A stretch of 64,000 nucleotides of DNA from Shewanella metallivivens (lineage in GTDB: Bacteria; Pseudomonadota; Gammaproteobacteria; Enterobacterales; Shewanellaceae), in the NCBI RefSeq assembly GCF_028750675.1, contig NZ_JAQQPZ010000013.1, positions 62,001-126,000 of the forward strand, written 5' to 3'. Below, piece after piece: positions 10,601-20,944 of this stretch. Position 1 is the first letter of the stretch. Each line of letters opens with the position of its first letter. Under the pieces are notes generated by a model that was not told where the DNA came from, did no database searches, and was given only the letters and a program-made list of their open reading frames with translations. The translations under genes were made by a program, and so were the position numbers.

Positions 10601-11329
10601 TGAACCAATAAAATCATCTTGTAAATATACCGGTAAGCCCAAGGTGGTAATTAATCCTTGGTGGGCCGAATCAATGTAAGCTTCGCTCCAAAATACACTG
10701 CGTTGTGGGTTCATCGCAGGTGTAGAAAGTTGAAATTGCTTTTTGTTGAGTAGTTCATCCCTAAAGCGCAGGTCATTTTCTTCCCAGGGGTAAAATGACA
10801 TCATTCGCCGTTTTGAAATGTAGTAAATTGATGAAGCTTTTGGCGCGGCTTCTTTTGCCACAGGGAACGATAAAGACAACTCAAACAACATTTCAAGTTC
10901 TTGATAAAAGCTCTCAGAGCGATCATTAAGCGACCCGGCTCCCGTAATCCGGCCCATATTGGTAAAAGGCTCATCGCTTTTGCCGTAGTTGGGTTCTAGA
11001 GTAAAATATTGGCCATCAGCGTTAAATTTTTCATATTGTGGCAGCCTATCTTTGCGCACAAACTCACCAAGGCGGAGGTGGTCAACGGCTACGTCTCGCA
11101 AACTCTTAACAGCCCGAATACTCGATTCAAGTAATAAATCGATTTGCAACACATGCCGAGCAACTTGTTCTTCTCGTTGATAAATTTGTTGCTCTTTTTG
11201 GCGTTCAAACATCATTCCGGCCGACAATAAGGCCATGACAATCACCCCAATATAGGTGTAAAACACCGCTTGGTTATAATTGCGTTGAATGGGAGATTTT
11301 AGTTGTAAATCTGGCTCAGTCGGTTTCAT
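7619..11329 (-). CDS. Membrane hybrid sensor histidine kinase, Cache-PAS-PAS-HK-REC-REC
   Basis: About 1236 residues. A transmembrane helix near residues 22-42 precedes a periplasmic double-Cache sensor region, a second helix lies near 350-370, then two PAS/PAC units (starting near 465 and 590), a HisKA H-box ([15 protein letters not shown] near 727), HATPase N and G boxes (DTGIGI, GGTGLGL) and two receiver domains, each with an intact aspartate (LLDWMMP, LMDIQMP). There is no Hpt domain, so phosphotransfer to a separate protein is likely. I start at ATG 11329, with AAGGG six bases upstream, not at the TTG two codons earlier. Ligand and output are unknown. Its 3' end is 50 bases from the metalloprotease start. 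Confidence 0.9.
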   Translation of the reverse strand: MKPTEPDLQLKSPIQRNYNQAVFYTYIGVIVMALLSAGMMFERQKEQQIYQREEQVARHVLQIDLLLESSIRAVKSLRDVAVDHLRLGEFVRKDRLPQYEKFNADGQYFTLEPNYGKSDEPFTNMGRITGAGSLNDRSESFYQELEMLFELSLSFPVAKEAAPKASSIYYISKRRMMSFYPWEENDLRFRDELLNKKQFQLSTPAMNPQRSVFWSEAYIDSAHQGLITTLGLPVYLQDDFIGSINLDMTLSSLDKQIRTYFKMPGTVILLDQQNNILSHSDFDSNEMNKVFHISQRIPAALHSLSESELFDAHEGIIRNGYYIHSVALHNAPWRLLYLQDEDDLFKDSWDKLQLSFLLVVLALSLLVTIVHWQTRRAFVSPASRLLTHLEACSQEPIRPPEKITHGWEPWFALVSRIFEENRQYTHHLAEQNKRLDNLVARRTQRLRETTERREREYALLRSLIDSIPEAIVFKDKEGKYLGCNKSAERMLGYSENEIIGLTSSEVVSPEQGERIREEDKKVLAQQHSLRYQERVNIEGKPVLLDTFKLPFYNRRGDLLGLISVWRDITKEYDAAEQLRMSEQRYHLAMDAVEDGLWDWYIDSEQIICNPAFYSMLGYQAHEFPPLLASIDQLFHPDDRERVQQYRNRYVENPKGTYEIEFRMLGKNKQYYWVLSRGRAVEFTDSGRSKRMLGTHKDITKQKSNEVALLEAKQDAELANMYKSEFLANMSHEIRTPMNAIIGMVQLAQRTNLTPQQQDYLNKAGFSAQSLLRIINDILDFSKIEAGKLELERVAFPLDEVLDHVIDINAIKAQEKGVELLLYAPVTAGLILNGDPLRLGQVLVNLLSNAVKFTQNGEVELGCEDIAKRDNRITMKFWVRDTGIGISKDQQAMLFDAFSQADGSTTRKYGGTGLGLSISKHLVSMMGGTMQVESEMNVGSTFSFTISFEIAEEQVIEPLVVPEQLNNLMTLVVDDNPSALQMYSALMKDFSFGVDTADSGQKALDILRNKPIDLLLLDWMMPEMNGNEVISVLDDMVSKGEIAKRPIIILMTAYAAEPLDAELAKNTVYAVLQKPFKASDLFDEIINAFAKEPKLNAMPVAEADEPSKDSGLILLVEDNFINQQVASELLKSAGYEVVIADNGQVALDVIDSQPFDAVLMDIQMPVMDGITASLELRKRYTKEQMPIIAMTAHAMSGDREKSLGAGMNAHITKPIVLTELFETLSYWITYKNNHKND

Positions 11330-11512
11330 TAACAACCCTTGATACAGCGTAAAATAACGCGCTGTCGAACGAATAACACCAAAAAATAGGCAATAAAAAA
11401 TGAATCGTTATGATATCAGGAAGATAAGCTCAAGCACATGTAATAATGATCCATTAATGACTTGTCCAACCTCAAAAAACAGCATTGTGCTCATAGAATA
11501 AAATACAGACCG

Positions 11513-11543
11513 AAAAAATAAGGTCACCTAGGTAACCTTATTT
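11513..11543 (-). terminator. Rho-independent terminator after the PIN-PhoH gene
   Basis: The inverted repeat AAATAAGG/CCTTATTT with an inner ACCTAGGT palindrome is followed by a T run when read on the minus strand. It lies 34 bases beyond the stop of the PhoH-like gene. Confidence 0.65.
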
Positions 11544-11576
11544 GTTTATCGCTAAATATACACATGGTGCAGTAGA

Positions 11577-12971
11577 TTACAAATGCTCCTCAGCAAACTC
11601 CGCTAAGCGTGAACGCACCACGCCATTTAAGTAAATATTAGCACTGCCCTCAAAGTCTTTAAAACGTTCAACCATGTAAGTTAGCCCCGAGGTCACAGCG
11701 GTTAAATACGTTGAGTCAATTTGCGCTAGGTTACCACTACAAATCAGCTTAGTGCCCTCGCCCATGCGGGTAATCATGGTTTTAATTTGTGAAGCCGTCA
11801 GGTTTTGGCACTCATCTAAAATAACCACTGAATTTTGGATCGAACGCCCACGCATAAAGTTAATTGACTTAAACTGAATATTGGCTTTTTCCATAATATA
11901 GTTAACGCTGCCAGTAGGATTAACATCATTTTTATGGAGCACCTCAAGGGTGTCAGTGATGGCCGCTAACCAAGGTGCCATTTTCTCCTCTTCGGTACCC
12001 GGTAAAAAACCAATGGACTCGGCAATTTCTGGCGTATTACGCGTCACAATCACCTTATCGTACATTTTGCGCTCAACCACTAATTCTAATGCTGCCGCCA
12101 TGGCGAGTAAGGTTTTACCGCATCCTGCAGGCCCGGTGAGAATAATCAACTCAATGTCAGGATCAAGCAGTGCATCAAGTGCCATACCTTGATAAATGTT
12201 TTTCGGCTTGACTCCCCATGCTTCATGATGCATCAAACGGTCACGTCCCCGGTCAATGATCTCAAGGTGTTTGTTGGTTTTGCTGGCCACTCTGGCGCAA
12301 AAGTCAGAGCCATCATCAATTAAATACTCATTAAGGTAAAAGTTTTCTCCACCTAAATGCTCAACCGGCACCTGATGCACAGTATGCCGGCCCTTTCGAT
12401 CTGTCGACACTTTGTCGACATTCTGCCAAAAATCTCCGGGGAACTGATAAAAACCTTTAGCTAAAAAGCGAATATCATCAATAAGCTGGTCGGTACGATA
12501 ATCTTCAACACGCTCAATACCAGCTCCTTTAGCCTTTAAGCGCATATTGATGTCTTTAGTGACAAGGACAACGGTTCGAGGTGAATGAATTTTCTGTAAA
12601 TGCAGAGCGGTATTGATAATGCGGTTATCGTTATTGTCACCGGGAAGTGAGCCGATAATAAATTCAATTTGATGGTCAGGAAATATGGATAAATGGCCAG
12701 AGACTTCTGTGTGTTCTTCGCGGGTGGGTAATGCAACGCCTTTTAAAATTTGCTCCGGTGTGGTCGGGCCGCCAAGAATATCCTCCAATGCTCGTATGGC
12801 GACTCGAGCATCGCGACTTACATCGCGCTTTCGGTCCTTAATACTGTCAAGTTCCTCTAAAACAGTCATCGGGATAATTACGTCATGTTCTTTAAACGAA
12901 TATATCGCTAAAGGTTCATGCAGTAACACGTTGGTATCCAGTACAAACAACTTTTTGTCGTTTAGTTCCAT
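11577..12971 (-). CDS. PIN-PhoH fusion ATPase (YlaK/PhoH2-like)
   Basis: A 464-residue cytoplasmic protein. The N-terminal PIN nuclease domain opens with FVLDTNVLLHEP and keeps further acidic residues (EELD, D near 135). The C-terminal PhoH ATPase carries Walker A GPAGCGKTLLA near residue 283 and Walker B VILDECQN near 385. PIN-PhoH (PhoH2) proteins studied in mycobacteria act as RNA helicase-nucleases; that role here is by analogy. The ATG follows GGAGG by five bases. It is divergent from rapA across a 337-base gap. Confidence 0.9.
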   Translation of the reverse strand: MELNDKKLFVLDTNVLLHEPLAIYSFKEHDVIIPMTVLEELDSIKDRKRDVSRDARVAIRALEDILGGPTTPEQILKGVALPTREEHTEVSGHLSIFPDHQIEFIIGSLPGDNNDNRIINTALHLQKIHSPRTVVLVTKDINMRLKAKGAGIERVEDYRTDQLIDDIRFLAKGFYQFPGDFWQNVDKVSTDRKGRHTVHQVPVEHLGGENFYLNEYLIDDGSDFCARVASKTNKHLEIIDRGRDRLMHHEAWGVKPKNIYQGMALDALLDPDIELIILTGPAGCGKTLLAMAAALELVVERKMYDKVIVTRNTPEIAESIGFLPGTEEEKMAPWLAAITDTLEVLHKNDVNPTGSVNYIMEKANIQFKSINFMRGRSIQNSVVILDECQNLTASQIKTMITRMGEGTKLICSGNLAQIDSTYLTAVTSGLTYMVERFKDFEGSANIYLNGVVRSRLAEFAEEHL

Positions 12972-13308
12972 GGCGCCTCCAGTGTGCTCTCAATCAATTG
13001 ATTTCAATGTATCGACTTAAACGCTTAACATAAAAGGATAATTTACTTCATTATTGAAAACAGGCAGTCATCTTTAGCAACCGACTAACCTAAATTCACT
13101 ATGACATTGGCAGCACAATAACTCAATAAAATATTCATACCCTTTACTCGGCCCCTAAACACTATGACGTCAATGTGACACTGAAATGTCAGCTTGCTCT
13201 AAAAACACCCAACGGATAGATAAATCGATGCTAGAATTTCAATCTTGATGGGATTGGTTTAACATACGCCCCCTTTTTGTTTCCCCCGCTTCAAATAGAG
13301 AATAAAAG
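12972..13308. other. Divergent promoter region between PhoH-like gene and rapA
   Basis: No gene is visible in these 337 bases. An extended -10 like element, TGC TAGAAT at 13229-13237, sits about 72 bases upstream of rapA, without a convincing -35. The region is otherwise AT-rich and carries TGACGTCA-like sequence near 13166 whose meaning is unclear. Confidence 0.4.
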
Positions 13309-16215
13309 ATGCCTTTTGCTTTAGGTCAACGCTGGATTAGTGATACCGAGTCGGAGCTCGGATTAGGAACCGTCGTTCAAATTGAAGGCCGCATGGTTAC
13401 GCTGCTGTTCCCTGCCACTGGAGAAAACCGGATGTTTTCTCGCAGTGAAGCTCCCCTCACTCGGGTTATTTTTAATCCCGGTGACACCGTTGAAAGCGGT
13501 GAAGGCTGGAGTATCACCATTAACGAGGTTGAAGAAAAAAACCAACTGGTGATTTATCACGGTATTCACAGTGACACCCAAGAAAACGTTAGCCTACGCG
13601 AAACAATGCTCAGCCATAATATTCGTTTTAACAAGCCACAAGATCGCTTGTTTGCAGGACAAATAGATCGCTTAGAGCGTTTTGGAGTACGTTACCAATG
13701 CCAGTTATTGCGCCACAAATTAGCCACATCAGATTTACTGGGACAACAAGGCCCACGTGTTGGGTTGATTGCTCATCAGCAGTGGATTGCTCACGAAGTT
13801 GGCCGTCGTTATGCACCGCGGGTATTACTGGCCGATGAAGTGGGTTTAGGTAAGACCATTGAAGCAGGTTTGATTATTCACCAGCAGTTATTAACCGGTC
13901 GCGCCGAACGTATTTTAGTGATTGTGCCTGATACATTGCGTCATCAGTGGTTAGTCGAAATGCTACGCCGCTTTAACCTGCGTTTCTCTGTATTTGACGA
14001 AGATCGCTGTGTTGAAGCCTATGCAGACAATGACAACCCGTTTTATACCGAACAATTGATCATTTGCTCACTTGACTTATTGCGCAAGAAAAAGCGCCTA
14101 GAGCAAGCCTTAGATGCAGATTGGGACTTAATGGTTGTCGATGAAGCTCATCACTTAGAATGGTCTGAAGACGCACCAAGCCGCGCCTATCAAATCGTAG
14201 AAGCATTAAGTGAAGTGGTGCCAGGCGTATTGTTATTAACCGCAACACCAGATCAGCTCGGGCATCAAAGTCACTTTGCACGTTTACGTTTGCTCGATCC
14301 CGATCGCTTTTACGATTACGATGCATTTTTAGCTGAAGAATCAAGCTACAAAGACGTTGCCGAAGCAGCCGAAGCATTAAGCAAAGACGCTAAATTGCCC
14401 AACAGTGCCATTAACAGCTTAACCGAATTGCTCAGCGAAAAAGACATTGAGCCAAGCATTCGCTTAATCCAGTCAAAAGACGTTGATAGCGAGCTACAAC
14501 AAGCGGCGCGCCAAGACTTATTACAAGAATTGTTAGACCGTCACGGTACAGGCCGCGTGCTTTACCGTAACAGCCGTGCCTCAGTAAAAGGTTTCCCTAC
14601 ACGTTTCTTTAATGCTTATCCGCAACCCATGCCGGAACAATATGTTACCGCTGAGCGGGTCAATGCCATGATGGGCAGCGCCAAAACCGCCCAGGCTAAA
14701 GCAGTACAAGCATTAAGCCCAGAAAAGCTTTATCAAGCCTTTGAAAACGACAGCGCCAGTTGGTGGAAGTTTGATCCTCGGGTAGATTGGCTCATCGATT
14801 TCTTAAAAAATCATCGCAGCAAAAAAGTACTGATTATCGCTAGCCAAGCTGAAACAGCATTAAGCCTTGAAGAAGCCTTACGTACTCGCGAAGGAATTCA
14901 AGCCACCGTATTCCACGAAGGCATGTCGATTATTGAGCGTGATAAAGCCGGTGCTTACTTTGCCCAAGAAGAAGGCGGTGCACAGGCACTCATTTGCTCT
15001 GAAATCGGCTCTGAAGGGCGTAACTTCCAGTTTGCAAGCCACTTAGTGTTGTTCGACTTACCACTCAACCCTGACTTACTTGAGCAACGTATCGGCCGTT
15101 TAGACCGTATTGGCCAGCTTAATGATATTCAAATACATTTACCGTACTTGAGTGACACCGCACAAGAGCGTTTAATGCGTTGGTATCACGAAGGCCTTAA
15201 TGCATTTGAATTAACATGTCCTAGTGGCCATGTGTTATTTGGTGAGTTTGCCGATGAGTTGATAGGCGTTCTGAGTAATGACGATGAAGATGCCATGGTG
15301 CAGCTACTTAACCATACGCAGCATCGCTATAAAGAACTCAAACATGCCATGGAACAAGGCCGCGACAAGCTGCTCGAAATCAACTCACATGGTGGTGAGC
15401 GCGCCAATAGATTGGTGCAGCGCTTGTCAGACAGCGACAACGACACCCAATTAATTGGCTCAGTGATTCGTTTATGGGACATTATTGGTGTTGATCAAGA
15501 AGATCGCGGTGAAAACTCGATTATTTTGCGCCCAAGCGAGCACATGATGTTCCCAACGTATCCGGGGTTGCATGAAGACGGTGTAACAGTAACGTTTGAC
15601 CGCAACACCGCATTGTCGCGTGATGATATTGCGTTTATCTCACAAGAACATCCACTTGTGCAAACCGGTTTAGATTTAATCACCGGCTCAGAAACCGGCA
15701 CAACAAGTGTGGCCATTCTTAAAAATAAAGCGCTGCCAGCAGGCACATTATTTTTAGAGTTGATCTATATGGCTGATGCATCGGCTCCTAAATCATCTCA
15801 GCTATACCGTTATTTACCGCCTACGCCGATTCGAGTATTGCTCGATAAAAACGGCCTCAACATGGCCGATAAAGTGGATTACGCCAGCTTTGATAAACAG
15901 CTCAGTGCAGTCAATCGCCATATTGCCAGCAAATTGGTCAATGCATCGCAGCCAATATTGCACCCGCTGTTTGCTAAAGGTGAGGAGCATGCAAAACAAG
16001 CACTTGGCGAGTTAGTCACTGATGCGCGCGCTAAAATGACCCAGCAATTAACCGGAGAGCTTGAACGACTTGAAGCCCTCAAAGCCGTTAACCCTAACAT
16101 TCGCGAAGATGAGCTAGACTATATTCGCAACCAAATGGTCGAGCTAACTGACTATATGGACAACAGTCAGCTACAGCTTGATGCTATCCGCATGGTATTA
16201 GTGAGCCACGTTTAA
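13309..16215 (+). CDS. rapA: RNA polymerase-associated ATP-dependent recycling factor RapA
   Basis: A 968-residue Swi2/Snf2 translocase, matching the length of E. coli RapA, which binds core RNA polymerase and promotes its recycling after transcription. The N-terminal Tudor-like region ([20 protein letters not shown]) is typical. Walker A is [11 protein letters not shown] near 182, Walker B is [10 protein letters not shown] near 278, and the C-terminal helicase motif VI region reads [13 protein letters not shown] near 595. The ATG has only a weak AGAG ribosome site. A hairpin follows 36 bases after the stop, before the next gene on the same strand. Confidence 0.96.
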   Translation: MPFALGQRWISDTESELGLGTVVQIEGRMVTLLFPATGENRMFSRSEAPLTRVIFNPGDTVESGEGWSITINEVEEKNQLVIYHGIHSDTQENVSLRETMLSHNIRFNKPQDRLFAGQIDRLERFGVRYQCQLLRHKLATSDLLGQQGPRVGLIAHQQWIAHEVGRRYAPRVLLADEVGLGKTIEAGLIIHQQLLTGRAERILVIVPDTLRHQWLVEMLRRFNLRFSVFDEDRCVEAYADNDNPFYTEQLIICSLDLLRKKKRLEQALDADWDLMVVDEAHHLEWSEDAPSRAYQIVEALSEVVPGVLLLTATPDQLGHQSHFARLRLLDPDRFYDYDAFLAEESSYKDVAEAAEALSKDAKLPNSAINSLTELLSEKDIEPSIRLIQSKDVDSELQQAARQDLLQELLDRHGTGRVLYRNSRASVKGFPTRFFNAYPQPMPEQYVTAERVNAMMGSAKTAQAKAVQALSPEKLYQAFENDSASWWKFDPRVDWLIDFLKNHRSKKVLIIASQAETALSLEEALRTREGIQATVFHEGMSIIERDKAGAYFAQEEGGAQALICSEIGSEGRNFQFASHLVLFDLPLNPDLLEQRIGRLDRIGQLNDIQIHLPYLSDTAQERLMRWYHEGLNAFELTCPSGHVLFGEFADELIGVLSNDDEDAMVQLLNHTQHRYKELKHAMEQGRDKLLEINSHGGERANRLVQRLSDSDNDTQLIGSVIRLWDIIGVDQEDRGENSIILRPSEHMMFPTYPGLHEDGVTVTFDRNTALSRDDIAFISQEHPLVQTGLDLITGSETGTTSVAILKNKALPAGTLFLELIYMADASAPKSSQLYRYLPPTPIRVLLDKNGLNMADKVDYASFDKQLSAVNRHIASKLVNASQPILHPLFAKGEEHAKQALGELVTDARAKMTQQLTGELERLEALKAVNPNIREDELDYIRNQMVELTDYMDNSQLQLDAIRMVLVSHV

Positions 16216-16250
16216 CCCTATTTCGATAAGGTAAACATTTAGTACTTTGA

Positions 16251-16274
16251 TAATGCCCTGTTTTCAGGGCATTA
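16251..16274 (+). terminator. Hairpin after rapA
   Basis: A ten-base-pair stem TAATGCCCTG/CAGGGCATTA with a TTTT loop, followed by the T-rich TTGTATTTATTT. It probably ends rapA transcription, although the tail is interrupted. The hairpin also sits just ahead of the next start codon. Confidence 0.6.
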
Positions 16275-16301
16275 TTGTATTTATTTCACAGTGAGGTTTT
16301 A

Positions 16302-17174
16302 GTGCGCACAACACAACTTTGCCAATTAATGATCATCGCAATCGGGTTGTGGATTGTCACACCTACGGCAACGGCGCAGCAAAAATATGCCCACCTAAAC
16401 CCCAATGAAATTAAATTTGTCACTATCGATGGCAAAAAAACAGCAATATTAGTCCGTGCATGGGAAAGTAAAAAACAATTTGGCTCAATCGTCATTATTG
16501 GGCCGTCAGATACCGATGCAGATGCCAACGGGCTGGTTAATTACTTACGCACCCACATCAATACTCGCGGCTGGGCAAGCATTACTCTTACCCCAGCTAA
16601 AGGACTTTATCGTCCCAATTATGCCACCAAACCTGAAGATATAAGTAACGCTGGCGATGAGCAAATCAGCCTCAGCACTCATAAAAGCACCCCTAAATAC
16701 ACGTCAGAACAATTACTCGAGTTGCGTAATTTTCAACAAGCAGCACTCAGCGAAACCATTAATCAGCTTGGCTCAACGTTAAGTCTATTTCCTGGTGCCA
16801 ATATATTAATCGCCATTGATGACAGTGCTGGCATGGTGACTAATTTGCTGTATGACAAAAAAATTCCTAATCCGGATGTGTTTGTGGTGGTTAATCCATA
16901 TCGTGAATTTGAGTATTTGATTGACCCACAGAGTCAGCGAAAATCAATTGCTGAGCAACTGGTAACCATGTCATTACCCATCCTAGATATTCAATCAGAC
17001 GACGCACATCCCATTTCAATTACAGAAGCCCCCACACGGCTCAACTACAATCAGGTAAAACCGCCACGGTATTACCGCCAGTATCAAATGAGCTTAGATT
17101 TCAGCAACCAAAGCGGCTGGGAAGAGGCGCTCAATCAAATTGAAGGCTTCTCAAGAACGGCTATTGGCCGCTAA
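16302..17174 (+). CDS. DUF3530 family secreted alpha/beta-hydrolase-like protein
   Basis: About 290 residues with an N-terminal signal peptide ending near TATA-QQ. The GTG at 16302 is preferred because GAGG lies five bases upstream, while the TTG at 16275 falls in the hairpin tail. The body shows a hydrolase-like strand IVIIGPSDTDADANGLVNY (residues about 62-80), the DUF3530 landmark. A clear GxSxG nucleophile elbow is not evident: the expected segment reads IAIDDSAGMV, so activity is uncertain. It lies just downstream of rapA but is probably expressed separately. Function is unknown. Confidence 0.75.
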   Translation: MRTTQLCQLMIIAIGLWIVTPTATAQQKYAHLNPNEIKFVTIDGKKTAILVRAWESKKQFGSIVIIGPSDTDADANGLVNYLRTHINTRGWASITLTPAKGLYRPNYATKPEDISNAGDEQISLSTHKSTPKYTSEQLLELRNFQQAALSETINQLGSTLSLFPGANILIAIDDSAGMVTNLLYDKKIPNPDVFVVVNPYREFEYLIDPQSQRKSIAEQLVTMSLPILDIQSDDAHPISITEAPTRLNYNQVKPPRYYRQYQMSLDFSNQSGWEEALNQIEGFSRTAIGR

Positions 17175-17208
17175 CACTGGCTTTCCTTTATTGAGCACGG
17201 CAAAAGCA

Positions 17209-18015
17209 TTACCACCAAGGTTGTCTTGATTGATAAGCTTTGTCAGGCTTTTTAGCTTGTCTTATCGCAGCAATCACTCGATTTTTACCCATTAACAAGC
17301 GAATTTGACTCAAAGACTCACGCGCCAATAAGCTCCTCACACTGCCAGTCCAGCTTTGGTTAATGCTGCGCTTAATTGCTGCGTTGGCATCTGGCGAGGT
17401 CTGCATGATTTTTTGTGCTAAAGCGACTGCTGTCTCAAAGGGAGCCTCACTGATCTCACTAATCAGTCCAAGTTCGAGGGCTTGTGGCGCGGTCAATATA
17501 TCTGCGGTGTAAGTGAGCATTAGCGCTTTGTCTTTAGCGATAATTTGGCGTAATGCAACAAGCCCTGCCATGTCTGGCACCAACCCCCACTTCGCCTCCA
17601 TAATCGACAACTTACACTCAGGGCTGGCAATACGAACATCTGCCCCTAACGCAATTTGAGTACCACCGCCATAACAACACCCTTGCAATACTGCAATCAC
17701 AGGAATAGGTAAACGTTGCCAACCAATAGACACTCGCTGGGCTAAATTGGCGTTACCCGGTAGCCATTTAAACAGTAATTTTGCTGCTTTACTTGGCGAA
17801 CTCGCCACACTTTTAACATCTAACCCAGAACAGAAATTACCTTCAGCACCGGACAAAATAACCGCATTGACGCGTTTATCTTTAGCCAGTTGTTTAATGA
17901 CTTTATCTATCGCTTTAAACATCTCATAACTGAGTGCATTAATTTTACTGGGGCGGTTTAAGCAAACATGGGCAATGCCTTGCTCAACATTAAGCGTGAC
18001 TAAATCCGTTTCCAT
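17209..18015 (-). CDS. Crotonase-family enoyl-CoA hydratase/isomerase
   Basis: A 268-residue crotonase-fold protein acting on acyl-CoA thioesters. The oxyanion-hole segments are visible: LSGAEGNFCSGLDVKS near residue 60 and QGCCYGGGTQIALGADVRIA near 110. The second catalytic region reads MEAKWGLVPDMAG near 140, with Lys-Trp where the hydratase Glu is often found next to Gly, so it may be an isomerase-like or otherwise specialised member. It ends convergently 34 bases from the DUF3530 gene. Substrate cannot be told from sequence. Confidence 0.85.
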   Translation of the reverse strand: METDLVTLNVEQGIAHVCLNRPSKINALSYEMFKAIDKVIKQLAKDKRVNAVILSGAEGNFCSGLDVKSVASSPSKAAKLLFKWLPGNANLAQRVSIGWQRLPIPVIAVLQGCCYGGGTQIALGADVRIASPECKLSIMEAKWGLVPDMAGLVALRQIIAKDKALMLTYTADILTAPQALELGLISEISEAPFETAVALAQKIMQTSPDANAAIKRSINQSWTGSVRSLLARESLSQIRLLMGKNRVIAAIRQAKKPDKAYQSRQPWW

Positions 18016-18417
18016 AAATAGTTTCCATTTGTCTGGTCTGTCCAGTTTTCAGGTTACCATATAAGGCATTGCGCCTAGTAGGAAAAATATTTATTGTCAA
18101 AATAGTTACATTGGTCAAATTATTGCCACTCTTTTACAGTGAAATGATCTCGTTGGTACATAAATGATTTAGAATGATGCCCTAGTGATCGTTGTTTTAA
18201 TCTGCTTTTGATAAGCCAGAATGAGAGCAAATACACACTTCATGTTACAAAATTGTTTTTTAATTACCTTTGAATGTCATTTTTTATTAACAATTGCGTA
18301 TAATAAGCAATTAAACACAAAGTACTGTTAAACAGTCTTACAATAAAGATACGTCTCGTGCGCTCACGGCCGATTTAAGAGTGTGTCCTAAAGACGAATA
18401 AAGGAACCCCTGCCGCA
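18016..18417. other. Intergenic region upstream of the REC-CheC/GGDEF operon
   Basis: No gene is visible in 402 bases. It contains a good -10 element (see separate entry), long T/A runs near 18250-18290, and two imperfect copies of ATTGTCAAA/ATTGGTCAAA near 18093 and 18111. It should carry the promoters of the crotonase gene and of the signalling pair. Confidence 0.45.
18299..18304 (+). promoter_or_regulatory. Candidate -10 element for the REC-CheC/GGDEF operon
   Basis: A perfect TATAAT follows TTGCG, 114 bases upstream of the first start codon. No good -35 lies at 17 bases, so the promoter may depend on an activator. The call is by eye. Confidence 0.4.
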
Positions 18418-19413
18418 ATGACCATACCGATATTGATATGTGATGATTCAGCATTGGCCAGAAAACAAATGGCACGCACTCTTCCTAAAGATTGGGATGT
18501 AGAAATCAGTTACGCAGCCAATGGTGCCGAAGGCCTCGACGTTATCCGAGCTGGCAAAGGTGAAATCGTATTCCTCGACCTTAACATGCCTGTCATGGAC
18601 GGTTACGAAGTACTCCAAGCGGTTCAACAACAAGACTTACCTGCATTAATTATTGTGGTCTCTGGCGACATTCAAATTAAAGCCCACGAACGAGTCAAAG
18701 CCTTAGGTGCACTCGACTTTATACAAAAGCCAGTCAGTGCAGATGCTATCAGCAATATTCTCCAAGAGTACGGTATCCTAACCCTGACTCAAGGCAAGCA
18801 AGCCGATGACACCCCAATGGTCAAAGTCGATATGCGCGATGCATGTCAAGAAATTGCCAACGTGGCCATGGGGCGAGCAGCAGACTTACTCGCCAAGCTT
18901 CTGGATGTATTTGTGTTACTCCCCATTCCCAATGTAAACGTGTTAGAAGTCAGCGAGCTCACCATGGCATTAAAAGCCACCGAACGCAGCTCTACAGTCT
19001 CAGGCTTATGCCAGGGCTTCATTGGCGCAGGCATTGCTGGTGAAGCGTTATTGCTCTTCCATGATTCGAGTTTCGAGGACATGGCCAAGCTCATGGGGTT
19101 AGAAAACCCCGATGACATTAATACCGAAATTGAAGTCATGATGGACACGGGTAACGTGCTGATTGGCGCCTTTTTAAATGGTATTTCAGAACAGCTGGAT
19201 ATGAAGTTCAGCCAGGCTCATCCAGTGGTACTTGGCAGACATTGTAGTGTCAATGAACTGATCCACGACAATTCAGAAAAGTGGCAGCGCACACTTGCAA
19301 TGGAAATTAACTATCGTATTGAAGATTACAATATTCAATGCGACTTGTTACTGCTGTTCACTGAAGACTCAATTCCTACGCTTAACTACAAGCTTGGCTA
19401 CCTACTCGACTAA
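18418..19413 (+). CDS. Response regulator with receiver and CheC-like phosphatase domain
   Basis: A 331-residue soluble protein. The receiver domain (1-120) has acidic pair Asp9/Asp10, phosphoacceptor Asp54 (FLDLNMP) and Lys104. The second part resembles the CheC/CheX chemotaxis phosphatases: Asp141-x3-Glu145-x2-Asn148-x22-Pro171 fits the CheC signature exactly, and a second copy reads Glu239-x3-Asp243-x2-Asn246-x22-Pro269. CheC and CheX remove phosphate from CheY, so this protein may dephosphorylate its own or another receiver. It lies 15 bases ahead of the diguanylate cyclase, an apparent operon. The ribosome site AAGGA is 12-13 bases from the ATG, longer than usual. Confidence 0.88.
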   Translation: MTIPILICDDSALARKQMARTLPKDWDVEISYAANGAEGLDVIRAGKGEIVFLDLNMPVMDGYEVLQAVQQQDLPALIIVVSGDIQIKAHERVKALGALDFIQKPVSADAISNILQEYGILTLTQGKQADDTPMVKVDMRDACQEIANVAMGRAADLLAKLLDVFVLLPIPNVNVLEVSELTMALKATERSSTVSGLCQGFIGAGIAGEALLLFHDSSFEDMAKLMGLENPDDINTEIEVMMDTGNVLIGAFLNGISEQLDMKFSQAHPVVLGRHCSVNELIHDNSEKWQRTLAMEINYRIEDYNIQCDLLLLFTEDSIPTLNYKLGYLLD

Positions 19414-19428
19414 CGCCGGATAAAAATT

Positions 19429-20385
19429 ATGTCTAATGACCAAAGTGCGATGAATGAACTTCACTGGCTAATTGATATGGTACAAACCATTGAAGTGGGT
19501 CTAGTCGTGTTAGATCGCAACTATAATATTCAGCTGTGGAACGGGTTTATGGAAAACCACAGTGGCGTGTCGCCAAACTCAATTAAAGGCGCCAACCTGT
19601 TCGAAAAATTTCCAGATTTACCTAGCGATTGGCTTAAACAAAAAATGGAATCGGTATTTTTATTAAAAAACCGGACCTTTATCAGCTGGGAACAACGACC
19701 ATACGTATTTAAATTTAAAAACTATCGTCCGGTGACTGGTCGTGCAGACTTTATGTTTCAAAACGTTACGCTATTGCCGTTGGCATCGTTAACCGGAGAA
19801 ATTACCCATATCAGTATTATTGTTTATGACGTGACCGACATTGCCGTCAATAAATTGCAATTAAAGTCTGCCAACGAGCAATTAGAAGAGCTGAGCCAAA
19901 CTGACGGCTTAACCCAACTACACAACCGCCGTTATTGGCAAATTTGCATGGAAAAAGAATTCGAACGCTTTTCGCGCTATGGCGACACTTCAACCTTAGT
20001 GATGATTGATATCGACCACTTTAAACAAGTTAATGACAAATACGGCCACCCTGCAGGCGACAAAGTCATTCAGCACATTGCATATTTGTTAAAACAGTCG
20101 CTACGTGAAACCGATTGCGCCGGACGCTATGGTGGTGAAGAGTTTGCCGTGGTGCTCTCTAAAACCACCGCAGAAGAAGCGTTGCACTTTACTGAACGGT
20201 TAAGAAAACGCATTGAAGAGTCAGAAATTGCGTTTGAAAACCGCTTAATCAAAGTTACCGTAAGCTTAGGTATTAACGATTTAAGTGAGCAACTCGACAA
20301 CAGTTCAAACTGGTTATCGGGAGCTGACAAAGCACTCTATATTGCCAAACAACAAGGGCGTAATAAGAGCATTGTATTCAAATAG
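19429..20385 (+). CDS. PAS-GGDEF diguanylate cyclase
   Basis: A 318-residue cytoplasmic protein that should make cyclic di-GMP from two GTP. A PAS domain (about 10-140; the segment VGLVVLDRNYNIQLWN is typical) is joined by a helix (NKLQLKSANEQLEELSQTDG) to the cyclase. The active site GGEEF is at 235-239. An inhibitory I-site RETD at 226-229 stands five residues before it, so product feedback is expected. No EAL domain is present. Only 15 bases separate it from the receiver-CheC gene, which suggests joint regulation of c-di-GMP output. Confidence 0.93.
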   Translation: MSNDQSAMNELHWLIDMVQTIEVGLVVLDRNYNIQLWNGFMENHSGVSPNSIKGANLFEKFPDLPSDWLKQKMESVFLLKNRTFISWEQRPYVFKFKNYRPVTGRADFMFQNVTLLPLASLTGEITHISIIVYDVTDIAVNKLQLKSANEQLEELSQTDGLTQLHNRRYWQICMEKEFERFSRYGDTSTLVMIDIDHFKQVNDKYGHPAGDKVIQHIAYLLKQSLRETDCAGRYGGEEFAVVLSKTTAEEALHFTERLRKRIEESEIAFENRLIKVTVSLGINDLSEQLDNSSNWLSGADKALYIAKQQGRNKSIVFK

Positions 20386-20402
20386 TTTTACATAATTGCG
20401 AC

Positions 20403-20433
20403 AAAAAACGCTCATCAATGATGAGCGTTTTTT
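20403..20433. terminator. Bidirectional terminator between the GGDEF gene and rraB
   Basis: The stem AAAAAACGCTCATCA/TGATGAGCGTTTTTT lies between two convergent genes, with T runs in both directions. Confidence 0.85.
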
Positions 20434-20455
20434 ATTAGTGCATTAACGGTATCGA

Positions 20456-20863
20456 TTAATGAAACGACTCTGCGCTATCATCTTCATCTTCGTCATCAAT
20501 ATCAGCATCGTCGCCGACAAAATAAGTGCCCCAACCGTCGTAATCCACTTTTTGCTTCACAGCAAGCTGTATCAACTGCTCACAGGCTTTATCAAGTAGT
20601 GGCGTTTCCAGTTTGTGATAAGCAATCGCATCAAAACAGAAAATAACTGAACCATCTTCAAGTTCCATTTCTTCAGCATCGTTAACTTCAAAACCAAGCT
20701 TAAATGCATCAACAGCAGCCTTTTCTAAACGATCAAAATTGGTCGCAGAAAAATGATGTTCAATTGTATATTCCGCATCAGGCTCTGAACCATCAGCAAG
20801 TAAGGCATCAACAATTTCGCGGTTTTCAGCAAATTGCTCTTTTAACTGACGCTCGACAGACAT
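20456..20863 (-). CDS. rraB: Ribonuclease E inhibitor RraB
   Basis: A 135-residue acidic protein matching the size and shape of E. coli RraB, which binds RNase E and changes which RNAs it cleaves. The N-terminal segment [20 protein letters not shown], the central [19 protein letters not shown] and the Asp/Glu-rich C-terminal tail ([12 protein letters not shown]) are typical. The ATG follows GGAG by six bases. It is upstream-isolated and convergent with the diguanylate cyclase, sharing its terminator. Confidence 0.9.
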   Translation of the reverse strand: MSVERQLKEQFAENREIVDALLADGSEPDAEYTIEHHFSATNFDRLEKAAVDAFKLGFEVNDAEEMELEDGSVIFCFDAIAYHKLETPLLDKACEQLIQLAVKQKVDYDGWGTYFVGDDADIDDEDEDDSAESFH

Positions 20864-20944
20864 GGATTACTCCGTTAATAAATACATATAAATTTTAGCC
20901 AATTATACCCAAACTCAACTAAGTTGCGAACTTATCAACACAGT

